NCBI RefSeq assembly: GCF_000471905.2
Contig: NW_006495273.1
Span: 7,348,720-7,412,719 of the forward strand
DNA length: 64,000 bases
Direction of reading: 5' to 3'
DNA from: Amborella trichopoda
Taxonomy: Eukaryota > Streptophyta > Magnoliopsida > Amborellales > Amborellaceae
This document shows positions 53,660 to 64,000 of the stretch, in pieces (positions within the stretch are counted from its first letter, which is position 1; every line of letters begins with the position of its first letter). The notes below the pieces were generated by a model that worked only from the letters and a program-made list of their open reading frames with translations, was not told the DNA's origin and did no database searches. The translations under genes and the position numbers were made by a program.

Positions 53660-53890
53660 TCCTCTACCACTCGAAAATAGTATACATCGAGCATATATAT
53701 AAATACTTGATACTATTGAAAATTGACGGTCCAAAATATGCATTACAAGATGCACTATTTTTAAGACTTAAGATCTATTTTTTCTCATGTTCATACATCT
53801 TGAGGTCAAGGTGATTGATTTGAAGATTTTTGGGCATCAAAACAACCTCTTCGAATGAATTTTTGAGGTACTCCTTAATTGGATTGCTTA
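53660..53890. repeat. Dispersed copy of the 387-bp repeat family
   Basis: attgaaaattgacggtccaaaatatgcattacaagatgcactattt and the following catNttcatNcatcttgaggtNNaggtgattgatttgaaga recur at 55918-56075 and 56325-56470. This is a partial copy about 2.2 kb from the tandem pair. Confidence 0.75.
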
Positions 53891-54615
53891 GGCCTCACCC
53901 TTATATAAATGTTTTACATAAAAAAAAAAAAGATAATACATAACTAAAAGGACATGACAACCATCTTTGGGCATAAGATGTCAAATTAGGTTAGTTGACA
54001 TATACCACTGAACATACTCAAAGTACGAATAAATATTTCAAACTTTATGATGCACCTGGACTGTGTGAGATTCCGTAACAGAAGGCTAGCAGTGAGTGTA
54101 ACCTCCTTGAACATGTAAATCGTCTTATAGTAGACAAACCCTTTTTCATATTCAAAGTCCTATTCATCGAAGAGTCACCGAGGTTATACTTTTTGGGCCT
54201 ATTTCGATGACAATTACTTTTATTTGGAATATTATATTATTTAAAATTAATACATTCTGGACAATTTTACGTGGTTAATTTTTAGTATGTATCTTGTATT
54301 ATGTATAATATGGTTTTATTATTTAACTTTTTGAGTGATTTCTAATTGTATTTAGCTAATTTGTTTGCTAAAAATATGCAAGTCTCAGCAAACTACTTTG
54401 TACAAGTAAAAACAACTTTTCAAAAATAATCTTATATATAAGTGGTCGGTATTGGGTCCTGGACTAGAACCTTTTAATGGTTCAGATTGAATTAGGCTCA
54501 TCCAAGGGCTAAAGTGGATTTTGTTTTTTAATTTTTATTTTTTACTTAGAAATCATATTAACCTACAAATAAGGATCTAACTTCATTTTTATAATTAGAA
54601 TTGAATTAAAGTAAT

Positions 54616-54900
54616 GAAAGATATTGATCAAAATAAATTTAAAGGTATTTTGGTTATTTTTATTATTTAAGTTTTTAAATTGTTTTTATTTAGTTATATT
54701 TAGAAAAATAACTCTAGATCCAAAAAATTTAAATATACGTAATTGAATTAAATAATGAAAAATAGTTTGAATGAAAAACATTGGTCAAAATAAATTTAAA
54801 GGTATTTTAGTTATTTTTATTATTTAAAATATTTTTAATTAATTTTATTTAGTTATATTTAGAAAAATAACCCTAGATCCCAAAATTTTAAATAAATATA
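54616..54900. repeat. Tandem duplication, about 157-bp unit, AT-rich
   Basis: attgatcaaaataaatttaaaggtatttt at about 54623 recurs as attggtcaaaataaatttaaaggtatttt at about 54780. Both are followed by tagttatatttagaaaaataacNctagatcc. Confidence 0.85.
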
Positions 54901-55729
54901 TTATCTAAATAAAAATAAAATATAAGAAATGAAAGTAATTTTAAGCCATTAGATATGGCATTATGACATCTCAACGTGGTTGCGCACCATTCCAACCCGT
55001 CCACACGATGTGCATGGGATACTTTTCCATATATCTTATAAGTTTATCTCCATTAACTTTGTGATGGTCACTACTAAATACATTATAAAAAATAATTTTA
55101 TAGTTTAAAACAATAAGGAAAAAGTTTATATAAGGTTGAAACCACATGTGCTATAGAAGTAAGGTGCACCCCTAAAAACCCAATAGGAAAGAGTGCTATG
55201 AACTAAAAAAAACTTTCAAATTGATCATTTTGATCTCGACATATATGGTATAACGAAAAAAATTCTTTCTAGTCCTAAAAATATTGTCTTCGAACAAGTT
55301 ACTTGTACCGTATAATTTAAAGATTTTAAAGTTTTCATAGATATGCTTAAACTGCACCACATTTAGAAATTTAAATTTTATAATTAGAGTTCAACATAGA
55401 TTTTCAAGTCATCGTAATAGTTCCAATATTTGAACTACATTTCCAAAAAAAATTAATACATGGAGAGAACCTTATATAAACCTCACCAAAGCATTAAAAG
55501 ATCATGTTTACATAAGGAGTCTTCCTTATACTATATACGTGCAATTCTGAAATTTGTTTTGGAGATGCAGGTTTGATGTCGGAAACAAATCAATTTTCAG
55601 CTAGGAACTTTAAATTTGAAAAATAGTATATTTGTAAAACCTTGACAATCTAGAAAATGGACGACGGTTCATATAACTTGTCACAAGATATACTATTTTA
55701 AGAATTAAAATCCTTTTTTTTTTCTTAAA

Positions 55730-56490
55730 GGTATAGTTTGTATAGAGTTGAGGCTCTAAGCAATCAAAGTAAAGCGAGCCTTCAAATAATGTCAATAAAT
55801 ACGGTTTCAATAGTGGAAATCTTTGTGATATACTTAAAATATATTTTCATATTTATTTTTAAAGTTTAAAGCTCTAAAAATAGTGTAGATCGACAAATCT
55901 ATGAAAACTGGAAAATATTGAAAATTGATGGTCCAAAAATGCATTACAAGATGCACTATTTCTAAAATTTGGAATTCATTTTTTTCCCATCTCCATGCAT
56001 CTTGATTTTGAGATGATTAATTTGAAGATACTTAGGTATCAAAATAACCTCTTCTAGTGAAAATTTTGAGGTACGCTAGAGCCTCGGCTCTATATAAACT
56101 CGTATCATTTTATTTTGGTACGGTTTGTATAGAGCCTAGGCTCTAAACAATTACATAACCTACCTTTAAATAGTGTCCAGAAATGTGGTTTCAATACCTG
56201 AATCTTTGTGATAGTATTAAATTATATTTTTATCTTTATTTATAAAGTTTAAAGCTTGAAAAATAGTGTCGATCAACAGATCTATGATCAACAGATCTAT
56301 GATCAACAGATCTATGGAAACTTGAAAATTGACGATTCAAAAATGCATTACAAAATACACTATTTCCAAAACTTGAAATTCAATTTTTTCTTATGTCCAT
56401 GTATCTTAACATCGAGATGATGAGTATATTTGAGCATTAAAACAGAGAATTTTTTGAGGTAGGATCAAATTTGATTGTTTAGAGCCTCGT
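55730..56490. repeat. Two tandem copies of a 387-bp repeat upstream of uL5c
   Basis: Copy 1 starts ggtatagtttgtatagagttgaggctctaa (about 55730) and copy 2 ggtacggtttgtatagagcctaggctctaa (about 56117). Both then run through a 'cggtttcaata.tggaatctttgtgata' part, a 'tttaaagct..aaaatagtgt.gatc' part and the 'gaaaattga.g.tccaaaaatgcattaca' part. The second copy also has atcaacagatctatg three times in a row (about 56272-56317). Confidence 0.85.
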
Positions 56491-56733
56491 TTTTTTAAAT
56501 GATAAGGCAGATTCCCCAACTCGGGAGCACTCTCCTATATACGATCGAGATAACTTGGTATAAAACTTTTTCCAACAAAAACTTACAGTAATATGTGATA
56601 ACGGTACATCCAAAAAGGACCTTAGTTCAGTAAGAGCAGGGGTGTGACGTGGGATTTAACAAAAGTCTTATCCGCCACTGAAGAGCTCGCGCTTGACGGT
56701 GAAAAGAGAGAGGAAGCCCGACTTCCATGTACC
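56491..56733 (+). promoter_or_regulatory. Putative promoter / 5' leader of the plastid uL5 gene
   Basis: The region between the 387-bp repeats and the ATG at 56734. No clear TATA box in the last 150 bp, as is common for housekeeping plastid-ribosome genes. An in-frame ATG at 56644 would add 30 residues before the transit peptide; I take the ATG at 56734 because the transit-peptide-like sequence begins there. Confidence 0.3.
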
Positions 56734-56979
56734 ATGGTCTCTGCAATTCTATCTCCATCACTCCCAACCCCTCTCTTCCCCACTTCTTCCACAACTCGTA
56801 ACCCTAGCCTGCAATGGAGTAGCAGAAACCCTAAGAGACTCACTGTGGTGGCTACTTCTTCAACCATTGTTCTGGTTGATAAGGCGGAGGCGACCAAGGT
56901 CAACCGACTCAAGCATCTTTACAATGAAAAAGTTGTCCCTCTCCTCAAAGAAGAATTCTCTTACACCAACATACATGAG
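56734..56979 (+). CDS. RPL5: Plastid 50S ribosomal protein uL5 (L5), exon 1
   Basis: Encodes a nuclear-encoded chloroplast ribosomal protein of the large-subunit central protuberance, which contacts 5S rRNA. The first 45 or so residues (MVSAILSPSLPTPLFPTSST onward) are rich in Ser/Thr/Pro and basic residues with almost no acidic ones, a typical chloroplast transit peptide. Then VNRLKHLYNEKVVPLLKEEF and SYTNIHE, the conserved N-terminus of bacterial-type L5. 82 codons, donor gtgagc, phase 0. The - strand frame over it (56622-56912) is a shadow. Confidence 0.9.
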
Positions 56980-57776
56980 GTGAGCTCCACTCTTCTTGAT
57001 TTGGAATCTGGAATTCCTCCTGTTTCATATCTTTGTTTCGTGTTCTTTTTCTTTCTTTCAAAGGAAAGAATGTGTTTTCTCTTTGTACAATCAAATCACT
57101 CTCTCTCTATCTCGCACATAAAGGTTGGGGTTCATGGAGATATTCACAGCTTGTTCATGGGTTGGATGAATAGTTTTGTCGCGGGATAACATGTGTTTTC
57201 TATTTGGGTTTCCTTTTCTTATCTCGATAATTGAACTCTGTTGTTGGCTTCCTGTCAATTATCCATTTTGCGAACCAAATGACTGTAGGTTTATCATTTG
57301 TCAAGGAAACAATTTCTTCATTATGCTCTTCTTTAACCATTATCATGTCTTCCTATCTTAATAAGAAATGCTTGTACATACTTTTGAAAGCTAAATGTAT
57401 GAGGTGTAGTTACAAGATTACCCAATGCTGGTTGATTGGATAATATTTAGTATTTGCTGCTGAATTCATTGAAAGGACTCATGTGATCTAGCCAGAGTAT
57501 ATAATAATTTTTTTTTTTCTTTTTCAGTTCTTTTTCTTTTCTTCACGGCCTAGATCACTCATAAGTAGTCTTTTTAATATATAATAACTTTTTTTTTGAA
57601 AATTCTTTTACAATATAATAACTTCAAATAAAAGAAAAGAAAAGAATGCAATAGGATCTCAAGAACTTGAAACCATTCAAAAATTTTTCTTTTCATAACA
57701 AAGAAAAGACACAATCTATGCTCTAAGTTTGGGAATAAAAGACATAATAAATAAATATGTAAGAAACAAAAGAGGG
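56980..57776 (+). other. uL5c intron 1, 5' part
   Basis: Begins gtgagc; the intron runs to 61686 (4.7 kb). T-rich. Around 57500-57625 'atataataactttttttt' is repeated. No exon recognised. Confidence 0.6.
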
Positions 57777-59580
57777 TGTCGGAGATTACCTCAATCTGGT
57801 TTCTTACATCCCACACCGAGTCACCACCTTCCGATGTCACGGGATCTAATGGTCAACCTTCAATCTTAATCGAGAAAGCAAGTTTTGGACAAGTCACACC
57901 AATAGAACATGAACCCCTATGATCACAAATTCAATAGATAGGTGAACCCTCTTGATAACCTAGTTTGAGAAAGATGCTTCTCTTTCTACCACACTCTATA
58001 GACTTAGCCCCAATATGAGATGAGAGGAGACAAGAGAGCAACCATGAGAGAGATATAGAGTGGGGTGTGCCCCCTTAGGGTTTTCTTTGAGAGGAGTGAG
58101 AGTTTCCAAGATGAGAGAGAAGTTTCCTTCTAGGTGGGGTGTGCACCTTAATTTTTATAAGAGAGTGAATTCCTCTTCTACGGGCGTGCCCCTCTTATTG
58201 TATATGGGAGAGAGAAGAGAGATTTTAGGTGTAAGAGATATGATGTAGAGATTTGGATAGGGAACTCCCTTTTTTATAGTGCTTGAACAAATTTAGGGTT
58301 TTTTAGGGTTTTCCTTGGCTTGCCACTCATGTGAGATTGAATATGCACCATTGATCTTGGGTGACTAGTGGGGTGAGAGATATGAGCTCTCTATTCCATA
58401 GATGAGCCATCAACATCCTTTAGAAGGTACTAGAACCATTATCCTCCACTCCCTAAACCATTTTCTCATTAATTAATTCCAATAAAACGTTAATATATGA
58501 TAATATTATTTTTTCTTATTTTATGCATGAGTCTTCTCATACATACCAAAATATTACTCAAAATTTCCTCAAGGCTTAAGCTTTCTTAAAATGACACAAA
58601 CTTATCTCTCAAGCTTTAGAGCTTGATTATAAAAATAGAAAGTGTCCTAGGTGGGGTGTGCCACCCATTGTGGCACATAATGGGCCCCACCCAATTTTGC
58701 TATGGTGGGCCCAAAAGTCCTATTGAGCCTCCTATGCAATTAGGTTATTATTTATTTTTGAAAAACATAAAATCATTATTTGAATATTTAAATCATTAAA
58801 AAATCAATATCTTTGCTTTTATAAATCCAAATTTGATAAATAAAATATCTAGAGATTAAGAAAAATTCAAATAACAATTCCAAAAATCATGTATTATTAA
58901 AATAAATAAAATTAAATACTTTGATGGGAAAAGGATCCATATGGTCTAGGAATAAATATCCACTGGGGCACTCTATGTCCAACTGCAAACTACGAACCAC
59001 ACATGCTTTCTCAAACCGACCCAGTGTTTTCCATGACCTACAGTCCATGCAGGGGATCATTAATGGGTCACCAAAGTCTAGCCAATGGGTAAGGGGTCGT
59101 AGTCCCATTATATGGATTTCAGGTCCCCCCCTGGAGACGAAACCAAGGTCATCAAACCAACGTCATCCATTGCTTGATGGTGGACAAGGGGTATCTCTTG
59201 CATATGCACACACTTCACCCTGAAAGGTAGTTCACTTTCCAAAAAACGGCTATCAATATGCATGCCGTGTGGTGGTACAAATGGTGAGGCTTTTGCATCG
59301 TCTCTGAGGGCCTCCATCACACACAAGGGTCATATAGTCCCTTGGCTCACTCTTCCAGGCATACTCTGATCTCATCAAGGGATAACCCATCTAACCATCA
59401 TCGGTAACATGGGTTTTCCCCAACCAGACTGATCTAGCACGTTAACCACAGTCTAGTATTAGCAAACATCATTTGCTTAGTATGATCCACACAGGATCAC
59501 ACTCCCATTGAGTTCATGTTCTACTATATAATTCTTTTACAAGCACTCATAAGGCCTTTAATGGCCATACACACCCAACA
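57777..59580. mobile_element. Possible solo LTR or other non-coding retroelement
   Basis: The block starts tgtcggaga and ends cacccaaca, so its ends are short inverted repeats (tgtcgg / tgttgg) with TG...CA termini. Inside, 'ggtggggtgtgcNcc' recurs several times (58058, 58131, 58651) together with ccccaaccagactgatc and catatagtcccttggctcac. No coding domain. The flanking 5-mers (gaggg, ttcat) do not match, so the limits or the nature of the element may be wrong. Confidence 0.3.
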
Positions 59581-60240
59581 TTCATGTCCATGGATATATG
59601 CTCAGATGGACGCTATTGTGTAGGTAGCTGTCCCTTTGGTTATTGATTTGAGCTCTATGGCCTTTCTTCTCATTGTAGTCGGGTTTGATGTCAGTTATAC
59701 TTCTTTTTCAGAACTTCCTTTCTTTTTAGGAATTTTTATGGAACTCATGAACACTCCATCTCCACAAAGAGAGAAGCTTTCACCCAATATGTTTCGAAAC
59801 TGTTTCGAGATTTTAATTCTCTGTAGTACTTTTCTTTTGTCCTTTTATTTCTAAATCATAGATATGTCTTACGGTGGTTCTCATTTCATCTCGTCACTGG
59901 GATTAGACTTTATGTGATTTATCTTCAAATGATTCCATTTTAGGATAGAACTAAATAGAAACAGTACTCTCTGTTTTCTGTTTCTCTCTTAATACCATTA
60001 ATGTGTATACCTGCAAGTTATTATTTTTTATTTTTCTCTCTCAATTCTGTATTTTGGTTGGCTTCAGAGATTGTGAAATTAGTTCAATAAATTGACAATG
60101 TGAAAATTTGATTTGCTCGTATGATTTGGGATGATCTTTTTAGTTGTTGCTATTTTTAAGACACTGTGATTCACTTAATGTGTGAACAGTATTTTATCAT
60201 TGTTGATGTAGTCCTTTTTATTCGTCCATAGACATGGAAA
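59581..60240 (+). other. uL5c intron 1 stretch, nothing assigned
   Basis: T-rich intron sequence. The open frame at 59636-59854 has no motif. Confidence 0.5.
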
Positions 60241-60254
60241 ATTCCTCTCAATCA

Positions 60255-60700
60255 AGGTTCTGTGACTCGGATCGGCCCTTGGCCTCGATCGTGGGCCAAT
60301 CCAAGTAACTCAGCCTAGTCTGAGTGGACTCAGTGAAGTCCTGTCCAGGCCCCACAACAGAGGTCCAATAATATAAAAATAAAATGTAAAAAAAAAGTGA
60401 AAAAGAACTTAAAATCAGCAAAAAATAAAATAAGTAATAGAAATTGTTAAAAGTTTACTAAAAGTTGAAAAAGTATATAGAAAATGGACTATTGAAAAAA
60501 TTGATTTATCTTTAAAATACTTCAAAAAAAAAGGAAAAAATAGAAAATTGGAAAATATAATAAGAGAAGCTCTCAAATCATAATAAAAAGGATAAAGTGA
60601 TAAACATTATATAGAAGTAGCTACTGGTCCAGTACAACTCGCTTCCTCATAGTGCATAGGCCGAGTTACTTGGCCAAGTCCATGTACACTAATCTTGAGT
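60255..60700. mobile_element. Inverted-repeat (MITE-like) element
   Basis: ccaagtaactcagccta (60301-60317) is matched in inverted orientation by taggccgagttacttgg (60657-60673), about 340 bp away. Both arms lie in G/C-rich flanks (cggatcggcccttggcc; gaccagtag), with an AT-rich core of aaaaataaaa type. The true ends and any target duplication were not located. Confidence 0.5.
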
Positions 60701-61686
60701 ATATAAATCTCCTCTCTAGTCTATCCTATTTACTGATTGCAAAAATGCTTGCATCTCATTTTTCAATTTTAAACTGATTCCTAAAAAATTATATAAACAT
60801 TTCAGATGGTGAAAATTTCTCAATCCTTTTGAGGCTGGTAGTAATATCTGATGTTTTCTCTTGTTTGATATCAATAGCATGTTCTACGGTGATGAATTTG
60901 ACTTGTTCTTTCAAAATTTTGTCTGAATTGAAGAACATTTCATCCTGTTACTTGTCGATGCTCCTTTCCTATTTCTTGACACATCAATATACCGTTATTT
61001 GAAAATTTGAAATTCCTTCTATTTCAAATCATGTCATACAGCTCACGTGTAATAGCACGTTTGAAAGTAGGTGAGCATCTGGAATAAACAATGTAACTTG
61101 ATCAATCTTTTGATAGGGGGATTCAAGATTGCCATGAGAAAGGGAGTCTTAATACGAAAAGAAAACTACAACATAAGGAATTATTCCCAAAAGAGGCTTT
61201 TGATTCCGCACTTTCCTTTTCTTTTATCTCCTTGAGCATCCTCTTCTGTGGGTTGCTAAGGTGTTTTGCCATCTCTCTTTTCAATTAAAAGGTTAACATT
61301 ATAAAAAAAAAAAATACAACCTTAGGAAATTATGAGAAAAGTATTAGGGCTTGTAGGATTTATGTTCCTGTTGTAGTGGCCAGCAATTTAGTTGGAAGAT
61401 TCTTTTTGTTTTCCGTGTAAAATGCCTCATACCAGTAATTATTTATGTGCACACACGTGAAAATGTGCGCATGTGAATGTGCCTACGTTCTTGTGCTTAC
61501 ATATGGATGAGTGCGTACATGTACACATACATATGTTCATACATATAGAAGCAAGCTGTTCATGCATGTGTGGCTGTGCTTAGATGCTTGGAACATGCAT
61601 CCTTGTCTGTCTTTAGGTTAAGGATTTTTTGTTCTTTTTCAATATGTTCTTTTGAGGTTACCATTTTGAACAGGAATTTTTTGTAG
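60701..61686 (+). other. uL5c intron 1, 3' part
   Basis: Contains an alternating purine-pyrimidine stretch (gtgcacacacgtg, gtgcgcatgtg, gtacatgtacacatac) at about 61445-61545. Ends tttgtag at 61686. Confidence 0.6.
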
Positions 61687-61887
61687 GTTCCCAAAATTGA
61701 GAAGATAGTAGTTAATTGTGGCATTGGGGATGCAGCACAAAACTCCAAGGGTTTAGAAGCTGCAATTAAGGACATGTCCCTCATTGCTGGCCAAAGGCCA
61801 GTCAAGACACGTGCGAGAGTGTCCATCGCAAGCTTCAAGCTCAGGGAAGGCTATCCCGTGGGCATAGCTGTCACTTTAAGAGGAAAT
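61687..61887 (+). CDS. RPL5: Plastid ribosomal protein uL5, exon 2
   Basis: 67 codons, [20 protein letters not shown] onward through [20 protein letters not shown] and [24 protein letters not shown]...K.L..A..DM..I.GQ+P..T+A+.SIA.FK.R...P+G..VTLRG is the core L5 signature. Acceptor tgtag, donor gtgagt, phase 0. The remaining third of the protein (starting with the usual MYxFLDRL region) is not in the window, so the gene continues past base 64000. Confidence 0.95.
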
Positions 61888-62216
61888 GTGAGTTTTCTAT
61901 AATATCCCTGGTTATATATAAAGCTTATGTATTATTTTCTAGGTTACTTTCTGCTTTTTTTGGACTCTGATTGCATTTGTTTTGTTACTTGGTATTGCAT
62001 TATTTACCATGTAAATCTTATTATAAATTAGAACTTTTATCATGTTTTATAAACATCGTCTTCTTTCTTCATCAATTATTATGAATCGACCAAACTGGAA
62101 GACAGCCAATTTACCACTTCAAACATTTTACTGAACCGTTCTTGGTCTTCAAAAGATCAAAAGTCACTACTTGTTTTGAATAACTTCAGCAAAGGACGAG
62201 TAACTAGTGCTCCCCC

Positions 62217-62254
<38 letters not shown>

Positions 62255-62363
62255 TTTCACATAATTACTGGAATTTGTTTGCTAGGTCACGATTCGGCTT
62301 CAGAATCCCTATTCAGCGATTCTGGCAAGGAGTCTTCACAAAACCCATTTCCATGAAGTCATG
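61888..62363 (+). other. uL5c intron 2, 5' part
   Basis: Begins gtgagt. Holds a (CT)15 microsatellite at 62219-62248. No exon 3 seen up to the window end. Confidence 0.7.
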
Positions 62364-62540
62364 AATCTTGATTCCTTATTATAGGAATCTCGATTCTGAC
62401 ATTTCCCGAATCTTGATCCAAACTTTTATGAAATCTTGATTCCAAGTTTTTCGAATCTCAATTCCAACGTTTATTGAATCTTGATCCACATTTGTTGATT
62501 CCAGATTCCACATATAATGAATCTCGATTTGATTTTTTTT
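62364..62540. repeat. Degenerate minisatellite, about 22-bp unit (part 1)
   Basis: About eight units of the form gaatctcgattccaaNNttNt (variants gaatcttgatcc..., gaatctcaattcc...). The unit contains the palindrome-like core gaatc...gattc. Coding frames over it are artefacts. Confidence 0.8.
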
Positions 62541-63329
62541 TTTTTTTAATCTAGAATCCACGACATCAAGTACGTTGGTTTGTAGGTATAGGAAACCGTG
62601 ATCCAATCAACATGAAATCTTACTTCAACCTTCATAGAATCTTGATCCTAATTTTTTGAATAACATTGTTTCCTATGGTGCACAAAACTGTGAATTGTTG
62701 AACGTAGAATCTGACATCAAATATTTATAGATTTTGATTTCAGTTATTTGGAAACCCGATTGGAGAACATTGTTTAGGTACTCCAAAAAATAATCCAATG
62801 AACGCAGTGCTGGCGTATTTGTAACACGAATCGACTTTCAAATGCAAATATTTAGAGTTAAGAAATACTCAACATGTATGTTTCTAACGTCTTTTGTAGG
62901 AAACAAAGGCAAGTATAACTAGGGCGTTTGAGCATTAATAAGAATATTAATGGTGCTAGGACTGGCGCGAATCACGTTTTTAATAATTCTAGGCTTGGGT
63001 GACTTTTTAAAAAATATAAATTATAAAGAGTTTTACATTCAAATAGGACTACAACATAGACAACACCATAGCACAAACAAAGTCCTATTTTGAACTATAA
63101 TAATGAAATCAACATCACATTTCAAAAATACATGAGATAATATTTGTATCTTTTGTGGACAATTTCCTTGGTGGACTACGAATGTCTATTAATTGACCTT
63201 ACTTTCTGATTACTGTGTTTGAGGCTGTATAGTCAATAACTCAGTACATTGACTTCATATCTTAGAGACCTTTGATCTCATTTGCTTGATAATGTTCTAA
63301 GTTGTTAAGGCATGAGATGTCGTTAATGT
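62541..63329. other. uL5c intron 2 stretch
   Basis: Isolated copies of the same unit continue to about 62765 (gaatcttgatcc, gaatctgacatc, gattttgattt). Nothing is recognised beyond that. Confidence 0.5.
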
Positions 63330-63660
63330 AGGAATTTTGAGTCCAAAAGGGTTGAAACTCGACCCCATAGAGTTATAAATCTCGATTGCCTTGTGGGTCG
63401 AAACTCAATTCCAAACTGATATGAATCTCGATTCCAAACTGGTATAAATCGTGATTCCAAATACATCAAAAAACTCAATTACAAAGATGTCGGAATTGCG
63501 ATTCCATATATGAAGGTATCGCGTTTCCATATGAGTCGATTCCAAATAAGTTAAAAACTCAATTCCAAAGCGGTCGAAATCTCGATTCCATGTATGTAGG
63601 GATCTCGATTCCATTTGGGTCGCTACTTGATTCCTATTAAGTAGGAATCCCGTTTCCTGT
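63330..63660. repeat. Degenerate minisatellite (part 2)
   Basis: Units such as aatctcgattccaaactggtat, gaaatctcgattccatgtatgta, gggatctcgattccatttggg in direct tandem. Same unit as 62364-62540. The 154-residue - strand open frame here (repeated ESR/WNR) is produced by the repeat. Confidence 0.8.
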
Positions 63661-63755
63661 GATTCCCTTGTATAGATGTCGAAAATTTTTGAAAATAGGA
63701 ATCTTCTAGCCAGCCACGATTCTGCAATTCCTATATATATAAGAAGAGACTGTGC

Positions 63756-63915
63756 AACGCCTATGGGCAAAAATGAACAGTGTTTCACCCATAGGCTCAA
63801 CGCCGTCTGAAAATTAAAAAACTGCAACGGACATAGCATGTCTATTGCGATTTTTCGATAAAACCGCAACGACTGTTGCGGAGTGAAACACTATTCAAAT
63901 TCGCCCATAGGCGTT
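63756..63915. mobile_element. 160-bp inverted-repeat (foldback) element
   Basis: The left arm aacgcctatgggc and following aaatgaacagtgtttcac (63756-63788) are matched in inverted orientation by gtgaaacactattcaaatt and gcccataggcgtt (63883-63915), about 33 bp with few differences. Inner parts (cccatagg; ccgcaacgactgttgcgg) are also self-complementary. MITE-like; no target duplication was found by eye. Confidence 0.75.
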
Positions 63916-63925
63916 TTTAAGACTT

Positions 63926-63929
63926 CTTC

Positions 63930-63989
<60 letters not shown>

Positions 63990-63990
63990 T
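63926..63990. repeat. (CT)n followed by (AT)n microsatellite
   Basis: Pyrimidine run ctctctctttctctctctct to about 63959, then about 15 AT units to 63988. Low complexity at the window edge. Confidence 0.95.
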
Positions 63991-64000
63991 ACCCTACAAC

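Noticed and set aside
56622-56912. - strand open frame of 96 residues opposite uL5c exon 1
   Set aside because: A shadow of the real exon on the other strand.
57777-59580. Certain solo LTR
   Set aside because: The TG...CA ends look right, but the flanking 5-mers do not match and there is no second copy in the window. Listed only as possible.
62364-63660. CRISPR-like array
   Set aside because: The direct repeats are degenerate, have no unique spacers of constant length, and lie in a eukaryotic intron.
63405-63869. - strand open frame of 154 residues near the window end
   Set aside because: It is generated by the 22-bp minisatellite (repeating ESR/WNR) and part of the foldback element.
1-64000. 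tRNA, rRNA or other structured RNA genes
   Set aside because: None of the conserved tRNA box sequences or rRNA segments were noticed on either strand. A dedicated scan (for example with tRNA covariance models) would settle it.

Overview
This window comes from a nuclear plant genome, very probably an angiosperm. The evidence is a plant-type separase gene split into about 28 exons, the 5' part of a nuclear gene for a plastid ribosomal protein with a Ser/Thr-rich transit peptide, GT-AG introns, and many Ty1/copia, Ty3/gypsy-like, LINE and hAT remnants. I cannot name the species.

Layout. 1-4580: AT-rich intergenic DNA with decayed tandem repeats and a purine-rich tract. 4583-5270: a dead LINE reverse transcriptase ending about 235 bp before the separase start codon. 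5505-51633 (+): separase, with all 28 proposed exons placed by matching splice sites and phase; the catalytic His codon is at 50992 and the catalytic Cys codon at 51184. Most of the 46 kb is intron. Three introns (7.3, 9.8 and 14.8 kb) hold nearly all the mobile DNA. Intron 1 holds a hAT-like element and a gag-only LTR element. Intron 3 holds a GA microsatellite, an 820-base N gap and a copia element that itself carries hAT-like insertions. Intron 21 holds a hAT transposase pseudogene, a second copia element, a 1.76-kb terminal-repeat element and an 855-bp hAT MITE with a perfect 8-bp target duplication. 51634-56733: intergenic DNA made largely of short and long tandem duplications. 56734 to the window edge (+): plastid uL5 gene; exons 1 and 2 are present and the rest lies beyond base 64000. 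Its introns carry inverted-repeat elements and a degenerate 22-bp minisatellite.

The two genes lie in the same orientation and have unrelated roles: separase releases sister chromatids in the nucleus, and uL5c is part of the chloroplast 50S ribosome. I see no operon-like or novel multi-gene system. The points most worth checking are the phase conflict between separase exons 5 and 6 (weak donor, sequencing error or real frameshift), a duplicated 9-nt candidate microexon in intron 1, the TE-inflated introns, and several dated or nested insertions. All exon limits are read by eye from splice consensus and family similarity, with no transcript or database support.
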